From Ruegeria aquimaris (GTDB taxonomy: Bacteria > Pseudomonadota > Alphaproteobacteria > Rhodobacterales > Rhodobacteraceae): 64,000 bases of DNA. The notes under the pieces were generated by a model that saw nothing but the letters and a program-made list of their open reading frames with translations, did no database searches and was not told the DNA's origin. Positions 53,676-62,396 of this stretch are shown here, in pieces. The stretch lies in NCBI RefSeq assembly GCF_025751555.1, contig NZ_JAOWLB010000007.1, positions 1 through 64,000 of the forward strand, in the 5' to 3' direction. Numbering within the stretch: position 1 is the stretch's first letter; each line of letters opens with the position of its first letter. Position numbers and translations under genes: made by a program.

Positions 53676-54299
53676 ATGCGTATTCCGCAAGTCAAGATGG
53701 CTGTTGTCCTGCTGGCCTCAATGACAGTGGTGGGTGTGTTTTCTGACGGATCGAACGCCCAATCGAACGAAGGTTCGTCGGCATATGGTGGCGGCGGTGT
53801 TTCCCGGGACAGCGCGCTTTCCAACATAGCGGCCTGGACCCCGGTCAACGCGGCCACGACCGGGCGGATCGTCAAAGCCCTGAACTCGGCCGCAGAGTTT
53901 TGCCGGTCGAAAGCCGATCGCGCATTTGTGCTGGATTGCATGAACTATGAATATTGGCAGATCGTGAACGCGCTACCCAAGACGGGTGAATATGCCGAAG
54001 TGCGCGTGGCGCTGGAGGGGGCGGCCAAGAACATGTCCGCACTGGTCAAACGCCACGGTACCCAGACATCCGCGAAGACGCTGAGCCGCGGGGGCAGCCA
54101 ACCAAAGACCACCACGCGAAAGATCGCCCCGGTTCCCGCATCCGCCGTATCGACGACCGCCCGTCAGGCGGCAAATGCGATTGCCGAAGCGCAGACCGTC
54201 TTGTTGCGATCGACCGGAAACTCGGATCTGCGGCGGGTCCAGTTCCAAAGAATCGCCCAGGCGATGGACAGCGGTGCGATCCTTCTACGCTCCCTGTAA
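53676..54299 (+). CDS. Secreted hypothetical protein
   Basis: Protein of 207 aa with a signal peptide (hydrophobic 8-22, cleavage near SNAQS). The middle has two Cys (EFCRSKADRAFVLDCMNYEYWQI), which may be disulfide-bonded, and the C-terminal half is Ser/Thr/Arg-rich then helical. I recognise no family. It is divergent from the caspase-like gene (191-bp gap), and its 3' end overlaps bhcR by 15 bp. Confidence 0.6.
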   Translation: MRIPQVKMAVVLLASMTVVGVFSDGSNAQSNEGSSAYGGGGVSRDSALSNIAAWTPVNAATTGRIVKALNSAAEFCRSKADRAFVLDCMNYEYWQIVNALPKTGEYAEVRVALEGAAKNMSALVKRHGTQTSAKTLSRGGSQPKTTTRKIAPVPASAVSTTARQAANAIAEAQTVLLRSTGNSDLRRVQFQRIAQAMDSGAILLRSL

Positions 54300-55121
54300 C
54301 AGGTTGGGGGGCGTCATGCCGCCCGTCAGGCGGGTAATCTGCGATGCTGCATCGGCGACCGCCTGACCAAACCTTTCTATGTTGACGGATTTGAAGCGAC
54401 CGCTGGGTCCAGAGATCGAGATACCGGCGCAGGGCAGGCCGTTCTCGTCGAAAATGGTGGCGCCGACACAGGACATCCCTTCGTGCCTTTCGTCAGCCTC
54501 ATAAGACCAGCCGCGTTCGCGCGTACGTTCCAGATCCGCAAACAGGTCATTGGGGGTCGACAGGGTGTTGGGTGTGAACACCGGCAGACCGGCCTTTTGC
54601 AACAGCGCGCGCGCCCGCTCTGGCGGCATCATCGCAAGAATCGCCTTGCCGGTTCCCGAGGCATGCATGGGTGAGCGCGTTCCGGCGGGAAAGAAGGCCC
54701 GGATGGGATGGGCGGTTTCGACCTGGGCAATGGAGACGACCTCGGCGCCATCCGGTACGGCCAGATTGGCCGTCTCTCCGGTTTGTTCCATCAGCGCGCG
54801 CAGGATCGGTTGACCGATCTCGGTCAGGCCCGCCCGACGCAAATAGGCTGAACCGGTGCGATAGGCTTCGATCCCGACAAGCCATTCCTGGCTATGGCGG
54901 TCGAAATCGGCAAAACCGTGTTTTTGCAGGGTGGTCAGGATACGGTGTGCCGTTGCCGGAGGCAGACCCTGGGCCATTGCCAGATCTGTCAATGTCGCCC
55001 GCCCGACCCGGGCAACAGTCGTCAGCAATCCCAAGGCGCGATCCAGCGACTGCAAGGTTGCGCCGCCTGATTCCGTAAACGGCGATCTGGGCCGACCACG
55101 CGGCCGTTTGGTTGTGTTCAT
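54285..55121 (-). CDS. bhcR: IclR-family regulator of the beta-hydroxyaspartate cycle
   Basis: Protein of 278 aa. The ATG at 55121 (GAGG 6 bp upstream) is chosen over a start 204 bp upstream, which would cover the promoter. A basic arm (KRPRGRPRS) precedes the winged helix (LDRALGLLTTVARVGRATLTDLAMAQGLPPATAHRILTTLQ), then the IclR ligand domain (LRALMEQTGETANLAV ... CVGATIFDENGLPCAGISISGP). Divergent from bhcABCD, as in Paracoccus denitrificans, where BhcR controls the operon and responds to glyoxylate. Confidence 0.92.
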   Translation of the reverse strand: MNTTKRPRGRPRSPFTESGGATLQSLDRALGLLTTVARVGRATLTDLAMAQGLPPATAHRILTTLQKHGFADFDRHSQEWLVGIEAYRTGSAYLRRAGLTEIGQPILRALMEQTGETANLAVPDGAEVVSIAQVETAHPIRAFFPAGTRSPMHASGTGKAILAMMPPERARALLQKAGLPVFTPNTLSTPNDLFADLERTRERGWSYEADERHEGMSCVGATIFDENGLPCAGISISGPSGRFKSVNIERFGQAVADAASQITRLTGGMTPPNLLQGA

Positions 55122-55160
55122 TGCGTGCCTCATGCCTTGTTTCACGGCGATTCCAGGCAA

Positions 55161-55262
55161 GAAAAGTTTTTCTGTTTTCTTGTTCGTTGCCGCAATGAAA
55201 AACGAAAAACGTCGTGAAAACAACATGTAATGTTTTTCATAAGTACTGCGGAAAAGTTTTTC
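55161..55262. promoter_or_regulatory. bhcR-bhcA control region with repeated GAAAAGTTTTTC
   Basis: The near-palindrome GAAAAGTTTTTC occurs twice, at 55161-55172 (40 bp before the bhcR start) and 55251-55262 (62 bp before the bhcA start). Between them are further A/T tracts (GAAAAACGAAAAACG, TGTTTTTCAT). Such paired sites suit a BhcR tetramer acting on both promoters. Confidence 0.6.
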
Positions 55263-55323
55263 AGAAAAATTGCGTACTTGGCTGATTGCCCGCATTCTCT
55301 GTGCAAAGAGGGAGGACCCCGCC

Positions 55324-56514
55324 ATGTCAGATCAGAACCCGGTTTTCATTCCAGGCCCGACAAACATTCCGGACAGGTTGCGTCGCGCCATGCAGGTACA
55401 GACCCGTGACCACCGCGCGCCGGATTTTGTCGAAACGCTTGCGCCCGTGCTTGAGGGGATCAAGAAAGTCCTGAACACGACCGACGGGCATGTCGTCACC
55501 TTTCCCTCCACCGGTACGGGTGGCTGGGAGGCCGCGATCAGCAATACGCTCAGCCCCGGCGACAAAGTTCTGGTGGCCCGCTATGGCATGTTCTCGCACC
55601 GTTGGATCGACCTGTGCCAGCGGCATGGGCTGGATGTCGAGATCATCGAAACTGCGTGGGGCGCCGGCGCGCCCGCCGATCGGTTCGAAGAGGCGCTGCG
55701 CGCTGACGTGGATCACCGGATCAAGGCGGTGCTCGTCACCCATAACGAGACCGCGACAGGTGTTCTGAGCGACATTGCCGCTGTGCGCGCCGCGATGCGG
55801 GCGGCGGACCATCCGGCGCTGTTGTTTGTCGATGCGGTCAGTTCGCTGGCATCCGTCCCGTTCCACATGGATGAATGGGGCGTCGATATCGTGGTGTCCG
55901 GCTCGCAAAAGGGCTTCATGCTGACCACCGGAATGGCGATCTTGGGCGTTAGCCCAAAGGCCTTGGCGGCGATGGAGACCGCGCGCCTGCCGCGAACCTT
56001 CTTTGATTTTCGCGACATGATGGGGGCGAATGCCAAGGGCGGGTTCCCTTACACGCCGCCCCTGCAACTGATCTATGGCATGTCGGAAAGCCTGAACATG
56101 CTGTTCGAAGAGGGTCTGGACAATGTCTATGCCCGCCATCACCGGCTGGCCGAAGGGGTGCGGCGGGCGGTTGCCGCCTGGGGTATGAAGCTGGTGGCAC
56201 AATCGCCTGATCTCTACTCGGACACCGTTAGCGCGATCTACGTGCCCGACGGCTTCGACAGCAACAAGCTGACCGATCACGCGTTCCACGCCTATGGGGT
56301 CAGTTTTGGAATCGGGCTGGGAGAGATGAACGGGCGCGCCTTCCGGATCGGTCACCTCGGCAGCCTGACGGATGTCATGGTTCTGAGCGGGCTCGCCGCG
56401 ATCGAAATGGCGATGGCCGATCTGAACTATCCGATCCGATTGGGCAGTGGTGTCGCGGCGGCGCAGGAGTTTTTCCGGCAACCTGCGCGCACTGCGGCCA
56501 AATCCGCAGCATGA
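55324..56514 (+). CDS. bhcA: L-aspartate:glyoxylate aminotransferase
   Basis: Protein of 396 aa from ATG 55324 (GGGAGGA upstream). Class V PLP aminotransferase: FIPGPTNIPDRLRRAM at the start, PSTGTGGWEAA, FVDAVSSL and Schiff-base lysine K196 in SGSQKGFML. It transfers the amino group of aspartate to glyoxylate, giving glycine and oxaloacetate, and so closes the beta-hydroxyaspartate cycle. First of four genes in the classical order bhcABCD. Confidence 0.95.
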   Translation: MSDQNPVFIPGPTNIPDRLRRAMQVQTRDHRAPDFVETLAPVLEGIKKVLNTTDGHVVTFPSTGTGGWEAAISNTLSPGDKVLVARYGMFSHRWIDLCQRHGLDVEIIETAWGAGAPADRFEEALRADVDHRIKAVLVTHNETATGVLSDIAAVRAAMRAADHPALLFVDAVSSLASVPFHMDEWGVDIVVSGSQKGFMLTTGMAILGVSPKALAAMETARLPRTFFDFRDMMGANAKGGFPYTPPLQLIYGMSESLNMLFEEGLDNVYARHHRLAEGVRRAVAAWGMKLVAQSPDLYSDTVSAIYVPDGFDSNKLTDHAFHAYGVSFGIGLGEMNGRAFRIGHLGSLTDVMVLSGLAAIEMAMADLNYPIRLGSGVAAAQEFFRQPARTAAKSAA

Positions 56515-56525
56515 AGGAGAACGGA

Positions 56526-57500
56526 ATGCTTGATGCCATGACACTTGCCGCCGACCTGACGATCGCGGATGTGCGCGCCGCGCACGATCGTATCCGGCCA
56601 CATATCCGGCGGACGCCGGTTCTGCACTCTGACTATCTGAATGAACTGACCGGCGCTCAAATGTTCTTCAAATGCGAGAACCTGCAAGAGGCGGGCGCCT
56701 TCAAAGTGCGCGGGGCCTGCAACGCAGTATTCGGTCTGAACGAAGACGCCGCCCGGCGCGGCGTTGCCACGCACAGTTCGGGCAACCATGCGCTGTCTTT
56801 GTCCTATGCGGCCGGGCGACGCGGCATTCCCTGCAATGTGGTCATGCCGCGCACCGCGCCGCAGGCCAAGAAGGACGCGGTGCGGCGCTATGGCGGTATC
56901 GTCACCGAATGCGAGCCTTCGACCAGCAGCCGCGAGGCGGTTTTTGCCGAGGTTCAGCAGGCATCCGGTGGTGAATTCGTCCACCCCTACAACGATCCGC
57001 GCGTGATTGCTGGGCAAGGAACCTGTTCGCTGGAACTGTTGGAGCAGATGGATGGTCTCGATGCGGTTGTCGCGCCCATCGGAGGTGGCGGGATGATTTC
57101 CGGCACCTGCCTGACCCTGTCGAACCTGGCACCCGAAGTCGCGATCTATGCCGCCGAGCCCGAACAGGCCGATGATGCCTATCGCAGCTTCAAGGCGGGT
57201 CATATCATAGCCGATGATGCGCCCGAAACCGTGGCTGACGGGCTCAAGGTGCCGCTGAAAGAAAATACCTGGCATTTCGTTTCCAACTTCGTGACCGACA
57301 TCCATACGGCCAGCGAAGAAGAGATCGTCGCCGCGATGAAGCTGACATGGAAATACCTGCGGGTGGTGATGGAGCCGTCTTCGGCTGTTCCGCTGGCGAC
57401 TATTCTAAAGAACCCCGATGTCTACCGTGGCAAACGCGTCGGAGTCATCATCACCGGCGGCAACGTCGATCTGGACAGTCTGCCCTGGACCCAGGGCTGA
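56526..57500 (+). CDS. bhcB: Beta-hydroxyaspartate dehydratase
   Basis: Protein of 324 aa; ATG 56526 has AAGGAG six bases before, while an ATG overlapping the bhcA stop (56511) is less favoured. Ser/Thr dehydratase family: PLP lysine K60 in AGAFKVRGA, SSGNHALSLS, and GGGGMISG phosphate loop. Removes water from (2R,3S)-beta-hydroxyaspartate to iminosuccinate. Resembles serine racemases and threo-hydroxyaspartate dehydratases; the operon fixes the role. Confidence 0.93.
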   Translation: MLDAMTLAADLTIADVRAAHDRIRPHIRRTPVLHSDYLNELTGAQMFFKCENLQEAGAFKVRGACNAVFGLNEDAARRGVATHSSGNHALSLSYAAGRRGIPCNVVMPRTAPQAKKDAVRRYGGIVTECEPSTSSREAVFAEVQQASGGEFVHPYNDPRVIAGQGTCSLELLEQMDGLDAVVAPIGGGGMISGTCLTLSNLAPEVAIYAAEPEQADDAYRSFKAGHIIADDAPETVADGLKVPLKENTWHFVSNFVTDIHTASEEEIVAAMKLTWKYLRVVMEPSSAVPLATILKNPDVYRGKRVGVIITGGNVDLDSLPWTQG

Positions 57501-57513
57501 GAAGGACAAGGAT

Positions 57514-58677
57514 ATGAAGGACATGACCAATCTCGCCGAACTCGAAGTCGGTTTCGATATCCCTGCCGCGATCGGCATGGACGAAAGCGAAATCCAGACG
57601 CCCTGCCTGATCCTCGATCTGGACGCGTTGGAGCGCAACATCGTCAAGATGGGCGACTATGCCCGCGCACATGACATGCGCCACCGGGTGCACGGCAAAA
57701 TGCACAAGTCGGTGGACGTGGCCAAGTTGCAGGAACGTCTTGGCGGCGCGGTCGGCGTCTGCTGTCAGAAAGTGTCCGAGGCCGAGGTCTTTGCGCGCGG
57801 CGGGATCAAGGACGTCCTGGTCTCGAACCAGGTGCGAGACCCGCTCAAGATCGACCGTCTGGCCCGCATCCCGCTGACTGGTGCGCGCACCATCGTCTGT
57901 GTCGATGACATCGACAATGTGGCCGACCTTTCGGCCGCCGCGCAGAAACACGGCACGCAACTGGAGTGTTTTGTCGAGATCGACTGTGGTGCGGGCCGTT
58001 GCGGCGTGACCACAACCTCGGAGGTGGTTCGGATCGCTCAGGCAATTGACGCCGCGCCGGGGCTGAAATTCACAGGCATACAGGCCTATCAGGGTGCGAT
58101 GCAGCACATGGACAGCTACGCAGACCGCAAGGCCAAGCTGGATATCGCCATTGCCCAGGTCCGCGATGCGGTCGATGGACTGAAGGCGGTCGGGTTGGAG
58201 CCTGAGCTTGTGTCCGGCGGTGGAACTGGAAGCTACTATTTCGAGAGCAATTCCGGCGTATTCAACGAGCTTCAGTGCGGTTCATATGCCTTCATGGACG
58301 CGGATTATGGCCGTATTCTTGACGAGAACGGCAAGCGCATCGACCGGGGCGAATGGGAAAACGCGCTGTTCATCCTGACCAGCGTGATGAGCCACGCCAA
58401 GGCAGACAAGGCGATTGTCGACGCGGGGTTGAAGGCGCAGTCGGTCGATAGCGGTCTGCCGGTCGTTTTTGGACGCGATGACGTGGAATACATCAAGTGT
58501 TCGGACGAACATGGCGTGGTCAGCGACCCGCACGGCGCATTGAAGGTAAACGACAAACTGCGGCTGGTCCCCGGTCATTGTGACCCGACCTGCAATGTCC
58601 ACGATTGGTATGTGGGTGTCCGCAACGGCAAGGTCGAAGCACTCTGGCCCGTTTCGGCGCGTGGCAAGGCCTATTAA
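57514..58677 (+). CDS. bhcC: Beta-hydroxyaspartate aldolase
   Basis: Protein of 387 aa, alanine-racemase-fold (D-threonine aldolase-like) PLP and metal enzyme. PLP lysine is probably K62 in VHGKMHKSVD; the C-terminal metal site is visible as VPGHCDPTCNVHDWYVGV (His and Cys ligands). It joins glycine and glyoxylate to (2R,3S)-beta-hydroxyaspartate, the carbon-carbon bond step of the cycle. An ATG at 57523 is a possible alternative start. 13 bp after bhcB. Confidence 0.93.
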   Translation: MKDMTNLAELEVGFDIPAAIGMDESEIQTPCLILDLDALERNIVKMGDYARAHDMRHRVHGKMHKSVDVAKLQERLGGAVGVCCQKVSEAEVFARGGIKDVLVSNQVRDPLKIDRLARIPLTGARTIVCVDDIDNVADLSAAAQKHGTQLECFVEIDCGAGRCGVTTTSEVVRIAQAIDAAPGLKFTGIQAYQGAMQHMDSYADRKAKLDIAIAQVRDAVDGLKAVGLEPELVSGGGTGSYYFESNSGVFNELQCGSYAFMDADYGRILDENGKRIDRGEWENALFILTSVMSHAKADKAIVDAGLKAQSVDSGLPVVFGRDDVEYIKCSDEHGVVSDPHGALKVNDKLRLVPGHCDPTCNVHDWYVGVRNGKVEALWPVSARGKAY

Positions 58678-58717
58678 CCCAACTTCGGTAGCCCAGACTT
58701 ACTCGAAAGGACGAAGA

Positions 58718-59692
58718 ATGAACGAGGTTCTGATCGTCGGCGAAGACATCTGTCAGCAGGTTGTGGGCCAGGGCGATGCCTTTGCCGCGGTCGAAGCGGT
58801 CTTTGCCGCCATGCACCGTGGCGAGGCGCGCAACTTCCCCGTGGTCCGCGAGGCATTGGGGCATGCAGAGGCTTTGTACGGGTTCAAATCCGGGTTTGAC
58901 CGGGCTGGGCATGTGCTGGGCGTCAAATCGGGCGGGTACTGGCCGGGAAATATCGAGCGCGGCCTGACCAACCACCAGTCGACCGTTTTTCTTTTCGACC
59001 CGGATACAGGGCAATTGTCGGCACTGGTGGGGGGCAACTATCTGACCGCAGTGCGGACTGCGGCCAGTTCGGCCGTGTCCATCGCCTATCTGGCGCGCAA
59101 GGATGCCAAGGTACTTGGCATGGTCGGCGCCGGGCATCAATCCACTTTTCAATTGCGGGCCGCCGCCGCTCAGCGCGCGTTCGAAAAGGTCGTCGCCTGG
59201 AACCCGCATCCGGAAATGCTTCCGCGTCTTGCAGCCGTGGCTGAAGAACTCGGTTTGGATTTCGAAGCTGTAAGCCCGCAGGAGCTTGGCGCGCAGGCGG
59301 ACGTAATCATTACCATCACATCCGCCTATGAACCTCTGCTTCTAGCCGATTGGATCAGGCCGGGAACACATCTGGCCTGCATGGGAACCGATACAAAGGG
59401 AAAGATGGAGGTTGATCCGACCCTGTTGGCCAGGGCTACGGTGTTCACCGACGAGGTCGCTCAGTCTGTGACAATCGGGGAAGCACAGCACGCGGTGGCA
59501 CAGGGCCTTGTCCGGGCGGATGATGTCACACCGATCGGTGCGGTGATCAACGGCAGTCACCCGGGTCGTGCGCAGGATGCGGATATCACCCTGTTCGATG
59601 GGACCGGGGTTGGTTTGCAGGATCTCGCGGTTGCCTCGGTCGCCGTACAGCTTGCCTCGCAGCACGGTCTGGCCGTGCGCGCGGCCTTATAG
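58718..59692 (+). CDS. bhcD: Iminosuccinate reductase
   Basis: Protein of 324 aa, ornithine-cyclodeaminase/mu-crystallin family. The ATG follows AAAGGACGAAGA. Rossmann part: VLGMVGAGHQSTFQLRAA, and the substrate part carries GVKSGGYWPGN and LVGGNYLTAVRTAA. Reduces iminosuccinate to aspartate with NAD(P)H, completing net conversion of two glyoxylate to oxaloacetate. Last gene of the operon; its final 6 bp overlap the convergent permease. Confidence 0.93.
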   Translation: MNEVLIVGEDICQQVVGQGDAFAAVEAVFAAMHRGEARNFPVVREALGHAEALYGFKSGFDRAGHVLGVKSGGYWPGNIERGLTNHQSTVFLFDPDTGQLSALVGGNYLTAVRTAASSAVSIAYLARKDAKVLGMVGAGHQSTFQLRAAAAQRAFEKVVAWNPHPEMLPRLAAVAEELGLDFEAVSPQELGAQADVIITITSAYEPLLLADWIRPGTHLACMGTDTKGKMEVDPTLLARATVFTDEVAQSVTIGEAQHAVAQGLVRADDVTPIGAVINGSHPGRAQDADITLFDGTGVGLQDLAVASVAVQLASQHGLAVRAAL

Positions 59693-60628
59693 GCTCTTGG
59701 GCGCGGGCGACGGGCCCGCGTCGGGGCGCAGGTTCGCGGTTCTCAGCACGGGCGACCGGGCGGACACATTGGCCCGGCTTTCACGCCAGACCACGAACAT
59801 GCCGGATGCGATGATGATAACCGCCCCGACCGCCACCCAACGGTCGGGTGTTTCCCCGAAGAAGATCATTCCGAATGTGGTGGCCCACAGGATCTGGGAA
59901 TATTGGATTGGAGCGACCACAGCGGCGGGCGCGGCCCGGTATGCCTGAATGATCAGATGCTGCGCGCTTACCGACAGAAGCCCCACCAGTGCCATCATCG
60001 ACAGGTGCGCCAGCGACGGAGGGCGATAGACCAGTGGTTGTAGCGCCCCCATGACCAGAACCCCGACCAGCATAGGATAAAGGATCAGAACGGCGGAGCG
60101 TTCGCTGTTACCGATCTTGCGCACAAGGATGGTGGCCAGGGCGCTGGAGCTTGCTGCGGTCAGCGCCGCGAAATGCCCAAGCGACAAGGCGGTCATGCCG
60201 GGCCTCAATACAATCAGCACGCCAACCAGACCCACCGCAACAGCGGCCCACCGTTGCATGCGGACCTTCTCGCCCAACAGCGGCACCGACAGCGCCGTCA
60301 CCAGCAGAGGAAATGTAAAGAGCAGCGAGTAGACCTCGGTCAGCGGCAATGTCGCAAAGGCATAAAATGCGGTGGCCATCGAGGTGACCATCAGGGCAGA
60401 GCGAAACAGGACCAATCCGGGATTATTGGGGCGGAACGTGTCGATCTTGCGATCTGTCAGGACGGTGATTGTCAGAGGGACAAAGGAAAACAGCGTCGCA
60501 AAGAAGATGATCTGGAAAACGGAATAGCTTTCGCCGAGCGCCTTGATCAGGGCATCATGGGTGGCAAAGACCGCGAACCCTGCAAAGGCCAAACCCATGC
60601 CAGGTGTCGCAGAGGTGGCTCCGGTCAC
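59687..60628 (-). CDS. EamA-family (DMT) permease
   Basis: Protein of 313 aa with ten predicted membrane helices in two EamA repeats (for example GLAFAGFAVFATHDALIKALG in the first and ALTAASSSALATILVRKIG in the second). Exporter or importer of a small metabolite; substrate unknown. The C-terminal 40 residues are a hydrophilic tail. Convergent with bhcD with a 6-bp overlap, so their 3' ends share a terminator zone. Confidence 0.88.
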   Translation of the reverse strand: MTGATSATPGMGLAFAGFAVFATHDALIKALGESYSVFQIIFFATLFSFVPLTITVLTDRKIDTFRPNNPGLVLFRSALMVTSMATAFYAFATLPLTEVYSLLFTFPLLVTALSVPLLGEKVRMQRWAAVAVGLVGVLIVLRPGMTALSLGHFAALTAASSSALATILVRKIGNSERSAVLILYPMLVGVLVMGALQPLVYRPPSLAHLSMMALVGLLSVSAQHLIIQAYRAAPAAVVAPIQYSQILWATTFGMIFFGETPDRWVAVGAVIIIASGMFVVWRESRANVSARSPVLRTANLRPDAGPSPAPKSL

Positions 60629-60865
60629 GATCTTTTTTCCCGATGCATCATGTGGTGTTGCATAGCGCCGGAGATGCTGGCTGAAAAGGCCAAAGCCCGG
60701 ATTGTTGGCGTCTGCATATCGGGTTTCGAATTCTGCATGGGGTCGGGCCCGGCGCCGCTGCCTGTAAGCCCCCGATCAAGAACGGTCCATGATGAACCGA
60801 TCCGGTATCAGGCCAAGCGCCCACTTGATCGCGGTCCGGATTGGCACCCTGCTTCTTCCTCTTGC

Positions 60866-60913
60866 GGAAAATATCCCTGGGGAGTCACCGAAGGTGACGG
60901 GGGCAGCGCCCCC
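60866..60913 (-). terminator. Terminator element after the class III aminotransferase gene
   Basis: On the minus strand, 9 bp after the aminotransferase stop, come stem GGGGGC-GCT-GCCCCC, then stem GTCACC-TTC-GGTGAC, then CCCCAGGGATATTTTCC. This double hairpin followed by ATATTTTC is a form common after genes in Rhodobacteraceae. The rest of the gap up to 60628 shows nothing. Confidence 0.65.
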
Positions 60914-60921
60914 TCTCGCCC

Positions 60922-62277
60922 TTACTCCAGCGCGGCAAAACCCGCATCCAATGCCGACAGAATGTCACTGACATCCTGAGCACTCAACACCAGCGGCGGC
61001 GACAGGATGATGTTCGGCCCCGAAATCCGAAGCATCACCCCGGCCCGGTACGCCGTCTCGTAAACGGTGTTCATGGTCGCGGCACCGGCGGGCGACTTGT
61101 TGGCCCGGTCTGAGACCACTTCGATCGCCGCCATCAGACCGTGACCGCCGCGCACGTCGCCAATCATGTCGTGTTTGGCTGCCAGCGTTTGCAGGCCGCT
61201 GAACAGTTCGGCGCCGCGTGCAGCCGCATTGCTGGCCACGTTGGCCTTCACCGTTTCCTTCAGGCAGACCACTGCCGCCGCCGCCCCCACCGGGTGGCCG
61301 GAATAGGTATAGCCATGGCTGATCGCGCCCTTGCCACTGGCATCGCCCTCGAACACTTCGGTCATCCGCGCGCCGATCAGCACCGCGCCAAAGGGGAAAT
61401 ACCCATTGGTGATCGCTTTGGCGGTACACATCATGTCTGGCTGCACCCCCCAGAGCCGCGAACCCGACCAGGCACCGGTGCGGCCGAATGCGGTGATCAC
61501 CTCGTCGGCGATCAGCAGGATACCGTTCCGGTCGCAGATCTCGCGCACCATCGGCATGAAGCTTTCATGCGGCGGGATCACTCCACCTGCGCCCAAGATC
61601 GGTTCCATGATGAAGGCCGCGATCGTCTCGGCCCCCTGAAAGGCGATCTCGTCCTCCAGCGCCTGGGCGCACAGCTGCGCCAGCCGTGCCGGGTCGGTTT
61701 CGTTGAACGGGTTGCGATAGGTATAGGGGGCGGGGATGTGGAAACAGCCGGGCAGCAGCGGTTCGTAGTCGGTGCGGAACTTGTTGTTGCCATTGACCGA
61801 GGCGCCGCCGAAATGGGTGCCGTGGTACCCTTTTTTCAGCGACAGGAACTTGGTCCGCTGCGGCTGTCCACGCAGCTTGTGATATTGTCGCGCCAGCCGC
61901 AGCGCGGTCTCGACACTGTCCGATCCGCCCGAGGTGTAGAATACCCGCTGGATGCCTTCCTCGGCGAAAAATTCGCACAGGTCATAGGCCAGCTCGATGG
62001 AGGCATCGTTGGTGGTGCCGCGGAAGGTCGAGTAGTAGGGCAGGGTGTCGAGTTGCCCGGAAATGGCCTGTTTCACCGCATCGTTGGAATAGCCCAGATT
62101 GACGTTCCAAAGCCCGCCGACCGCGTCGATGGTCTCGTGCCCGTCGATATCGCGGATACGTACACCCGCCGCGCCGGTGATGATCTTGGGGGGATTCGCC
62201 TGGGCGTCGGCGGGATGCGTCATCGGCTGCCAGAACTGGCGGGCGTTCTGTTCCCTGATGAAGTTTGCGTTTTTCAT
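60922..62277 (-). CDS. Class III aminotransferase (omega-amino acid/amine:pyruvate type)
   Basis: Protein of 451 aa; the second ATG (62277) has the better distance (8 bases) from AAAGGAG. PLP fold I class III: VFYTSGGSDSVETALRLAR, IADEVITAFGRTG (co-factor Asp) and lysine in TAKAITNGYFPFGAV. The start RQFWQPMTHPAD is shared by beta-alanine/taurine/amine:pyruvate transaminases of roseobacters. Divergent from an aldehyde dehydrogenase across a palindromic control region: amine to aldehyde to acid is the likely path. Confidence 0.9.
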   Translation of the reverse strand: MKNANFIREQNARQFWQPMTHPADAQANPPKIITGAAGVRIRDIDGHETIDAVGGLWNVNLGYSNDAVKQAISGQLDTLPYYSTFRGTTNDASIELAYDLCEFFAEEGIQRVFYTSGGSDSVETALRLARQYHKLRGQPQRTKFLSLKKGYHGTHFGGASVNGNNKFRTDYEPLLPGCFHIPAPYTYRNPFNETDPARLAQLCAQALEDEIAFQGAETIAAFIMEPILGAGGVIPPHESFMPMVREICDRNGILLIADEVITAFGRTGAWSGSRLWGVQPDMMCTAKAITNGYFPFGAVLIGARMTEVFEGDASGKGAISHGYTYSGHPVGAAAAVVCLKETVKANVASNAAARGAELFSGLQTLAAKHDMIGDVRGGHGLMAAIEVVSDRANKSPAGAATMNTVYETAYRAGVMLRISGPNIILSPPLVLSAQDVSDILSALDAGFAALE

Positions 62278-62320
62278 CGACATCTCTCCTTTTGCGGCGA
62301 GCTACCCTTTGTCCCTCATG

Positions 62321-62348
62321 CTTGACACAGGGAAACTCCTGTGACAAG
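62321..62348. promoter_or_regulatory. Palindromic operator between aminotransferase and aldehyde dehydrogenase genes
   Basis: CTTGACACAGG (62321-62331) and CCTGTGACAAG (62338-62348) are complementary at 10 of 11 positions around GAAACT. It lies 43 bp upstream of the aminotransferase ATG and 48 bp upstream of the dehydrogenase start. A single dimeric repressor could control both. The regulator is not in the window. Confidence 0.6.
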
Positions 62349-62396
62349 AATTTTTTGAAACGATGGTTTGAATAGTGAACCGATAGGAGTTTGACT

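Noticed and set aside
55122-55325. N-terminal extension of bhcR by 68 codons
   Set aside because: It would cover the bhcR-bhcA promoter region; the residues do not look like a protein, and GAGG precedes the ATG at 55121.
57418-57513. Extended start of bhcC inside bhcB
   Set aside because: Residues translate bhcB in another frame; ATG 57514 has ribosome-site sequence and matches family length.
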